In this document: piece by piece, positions 62,973 through 64,000 of the stretch | Layout: every line of letters begins with the position of its first letter | Position numbering within the stretch: the stretch's first letter is position 1 | Assembly: GCA_003344405.1 (NCBI GenBank) | Contig: NOWV01000182.1 | Location: 1-64,000 of the forward strand | Direction: 5' to 3' | Length of the DNA: 64,000 nt | Source: Trichoplax sp. H2 | Lineage: Eukaryota; Placozoa; Uniplacotomia; Trichoplacea | Position numbers and translations under genes: made by a program | The notes under the pieces: model-generated | The model's input: the letters and a program-made list of their open reading frames with translations, nothing else | What the model was told of the DNA's origin: nothing | Database searches by the model: none

Positions 62973-64000
62973 CTGAGAATAGAGAAATATGTAAAACGTG
63001 AGGTGTTGCAATGACAATTAAGATTTAATTTTTGATGATAATTTTTATAGCAAGAATTGCGACTTTCAGTAATTTACAGTTTAATGCAAGAATGCGTCAG
63101 TAATTTGTTTTACAATGAGTAACAGAAATTGAAAGTCTCACTACTATGTAACTGTAGGTAAGATTCTTTCAAAAATACGCACTCAACCCAGTATTTCCTT
63201 CAATGTACAGAATTTAAATACAGTACTGTAGATCAACGATTAATTAAAACAGCTTGATGAGATTATATCTTATGTAATCATAGAGCTAGACGAAAATGTA
63301 ATATAAAATTGAGATGCTGATGGCGCACTATACCGGTAGATAGTCAAACACCATTACCTCTTACATTATTAAGCTCCAAAAGAATGAAGTAACGTTGAAT
63401 ACGGATAAAAGGCAAGAGACAAAACGATACAAATGCATAAGACATTTAACTGTCAGGTCAAATTTAACTAGCATTGTCAAGAAATAGAACTTGTTGAGTA
63501 TATCACCGAACTAGGCTCTAGATGCTTATATTGACATATAATGGCTTACAACGCAGCAGTATAATCGCTTAAGCAGTCGAATGAGATCAAATCTTAAATC
63601 ATCATAAAAACCATAGATATAATGCAAAACATATCCGCTGGATATTTACATTGGAGTAGAAATATGATGTTGCAAAACCCTTTCGATAATTTAACAAACA
63701 GTTGTAGCTTTGTCTTTTTATTAATTTAAAAGAAATGGAATATAAATACTCATACATTTGGTATAACGTGGATTGTTGATTCTGAATAAAGTTTATAACG
63801 TAGACGGTTTAATTTTAATTCTTTGGTTATAATTATTTCTAAATGGAACACAGTAAACCTCGCCAATGGGATAATTTTTAAACGACAGTACCAGCAATGC
63901 TACCCGAATTTATTCTTAAGTTATACTCATACTTTACGTAAAATGGCTAAAAAATAAATCAGTAATAATTTCTTTCTAATAACTAAAATCAGTTGCTCCA
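62973..64000. other. Probable first intron of iGluR 3, to window end
   Basis: About 1 kb upstream of the first located exon of iGluR 3. No minus-strand signal-peptide frame with a phase-1 donor was found, so exon 1 is probably further right. No other feature seen. Confidence 0.5.

Noticed and set aside
1-64000. tRNA, rRNA or other structured RNA genes
   Set aside because: No tRNA box motifs or rRNA-like sequence were recognised by eye; a covariance-model search was not possible here.

Overview
The window is eukaryotic, AT-rich animal DNA. Its genes are split by GT-AG introns, and all the recognisable ones belong to two families of extracellular or membrane proteins. The intron-rich compact layout, the AT-rich base composition, and tandem ADAM proteases next to tandem ionotropic glutamate receptors (iGluRs) suggest an early-branching metazoan. 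A placozoan such as Trichoplax is my best guess, but this is an inference from style and gene content, not a sequence match.

Left half (1-30373, + strand): a tandem array of four ADAM-type (reprolysin, M12B) metalloprotease genes. The first is only a 3' end: a large Thr-rich mucin-like exon plus a C-terminal tail exon. Three complete genes follow (4697-10331, 12659-17987, 22067-30373). Each has signal peptide, prodomain, basic furin-type cleavage site, metalloprotease with HExxHxxGxxHD, disintegrin, ADAM cysteine-rich and EGF-like domains, then a stalk and a hydrophobic tail running to or almost to the C-terminus. Exons 1 to 6 share boundaries and phases, so the array arose by tandem duplication. 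The stalks differ: one 798-bp Thr-rich exon in the first gene, none in the second and third, and a chain of about seven small phase 1-1 exons in the fourth.

Right half (31994-64000, - strand): three tandem iGluR genes, tail to tail with the ADAM array. I traced 13-14 exons per gene, with exon lengths almost identical between paralogues. They encode amino-terminal domain, S1, M1, pore loop, M3, S2, M4 and a short cytoplasmic tail. In all three, a final short exon not visible as a long reading frame gives a C-terminus ending T-x-I, a class I PDZ-type ligand. The middle receptor has lost the acidic ligand-binding residue in S2 and has Leu at the Q/R site of the pore. The first exon (signal peptide) was found only for the middle gene. 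For the right-hand gene it is probably outside the window.

Two 20-N gaps (18629-18648, 48856-48875) are each flanked by near-identical sequence on both sides. They therefore look like unmerged overlapping contig ends rather than missing sequence. No RNA gene, CRISPR array, complete transposon or horizontally acquired block was recognised. The rest is intergenic or intronic AT-rich DNA with small direct, inverted and tandem repeats and a few gene fragments.
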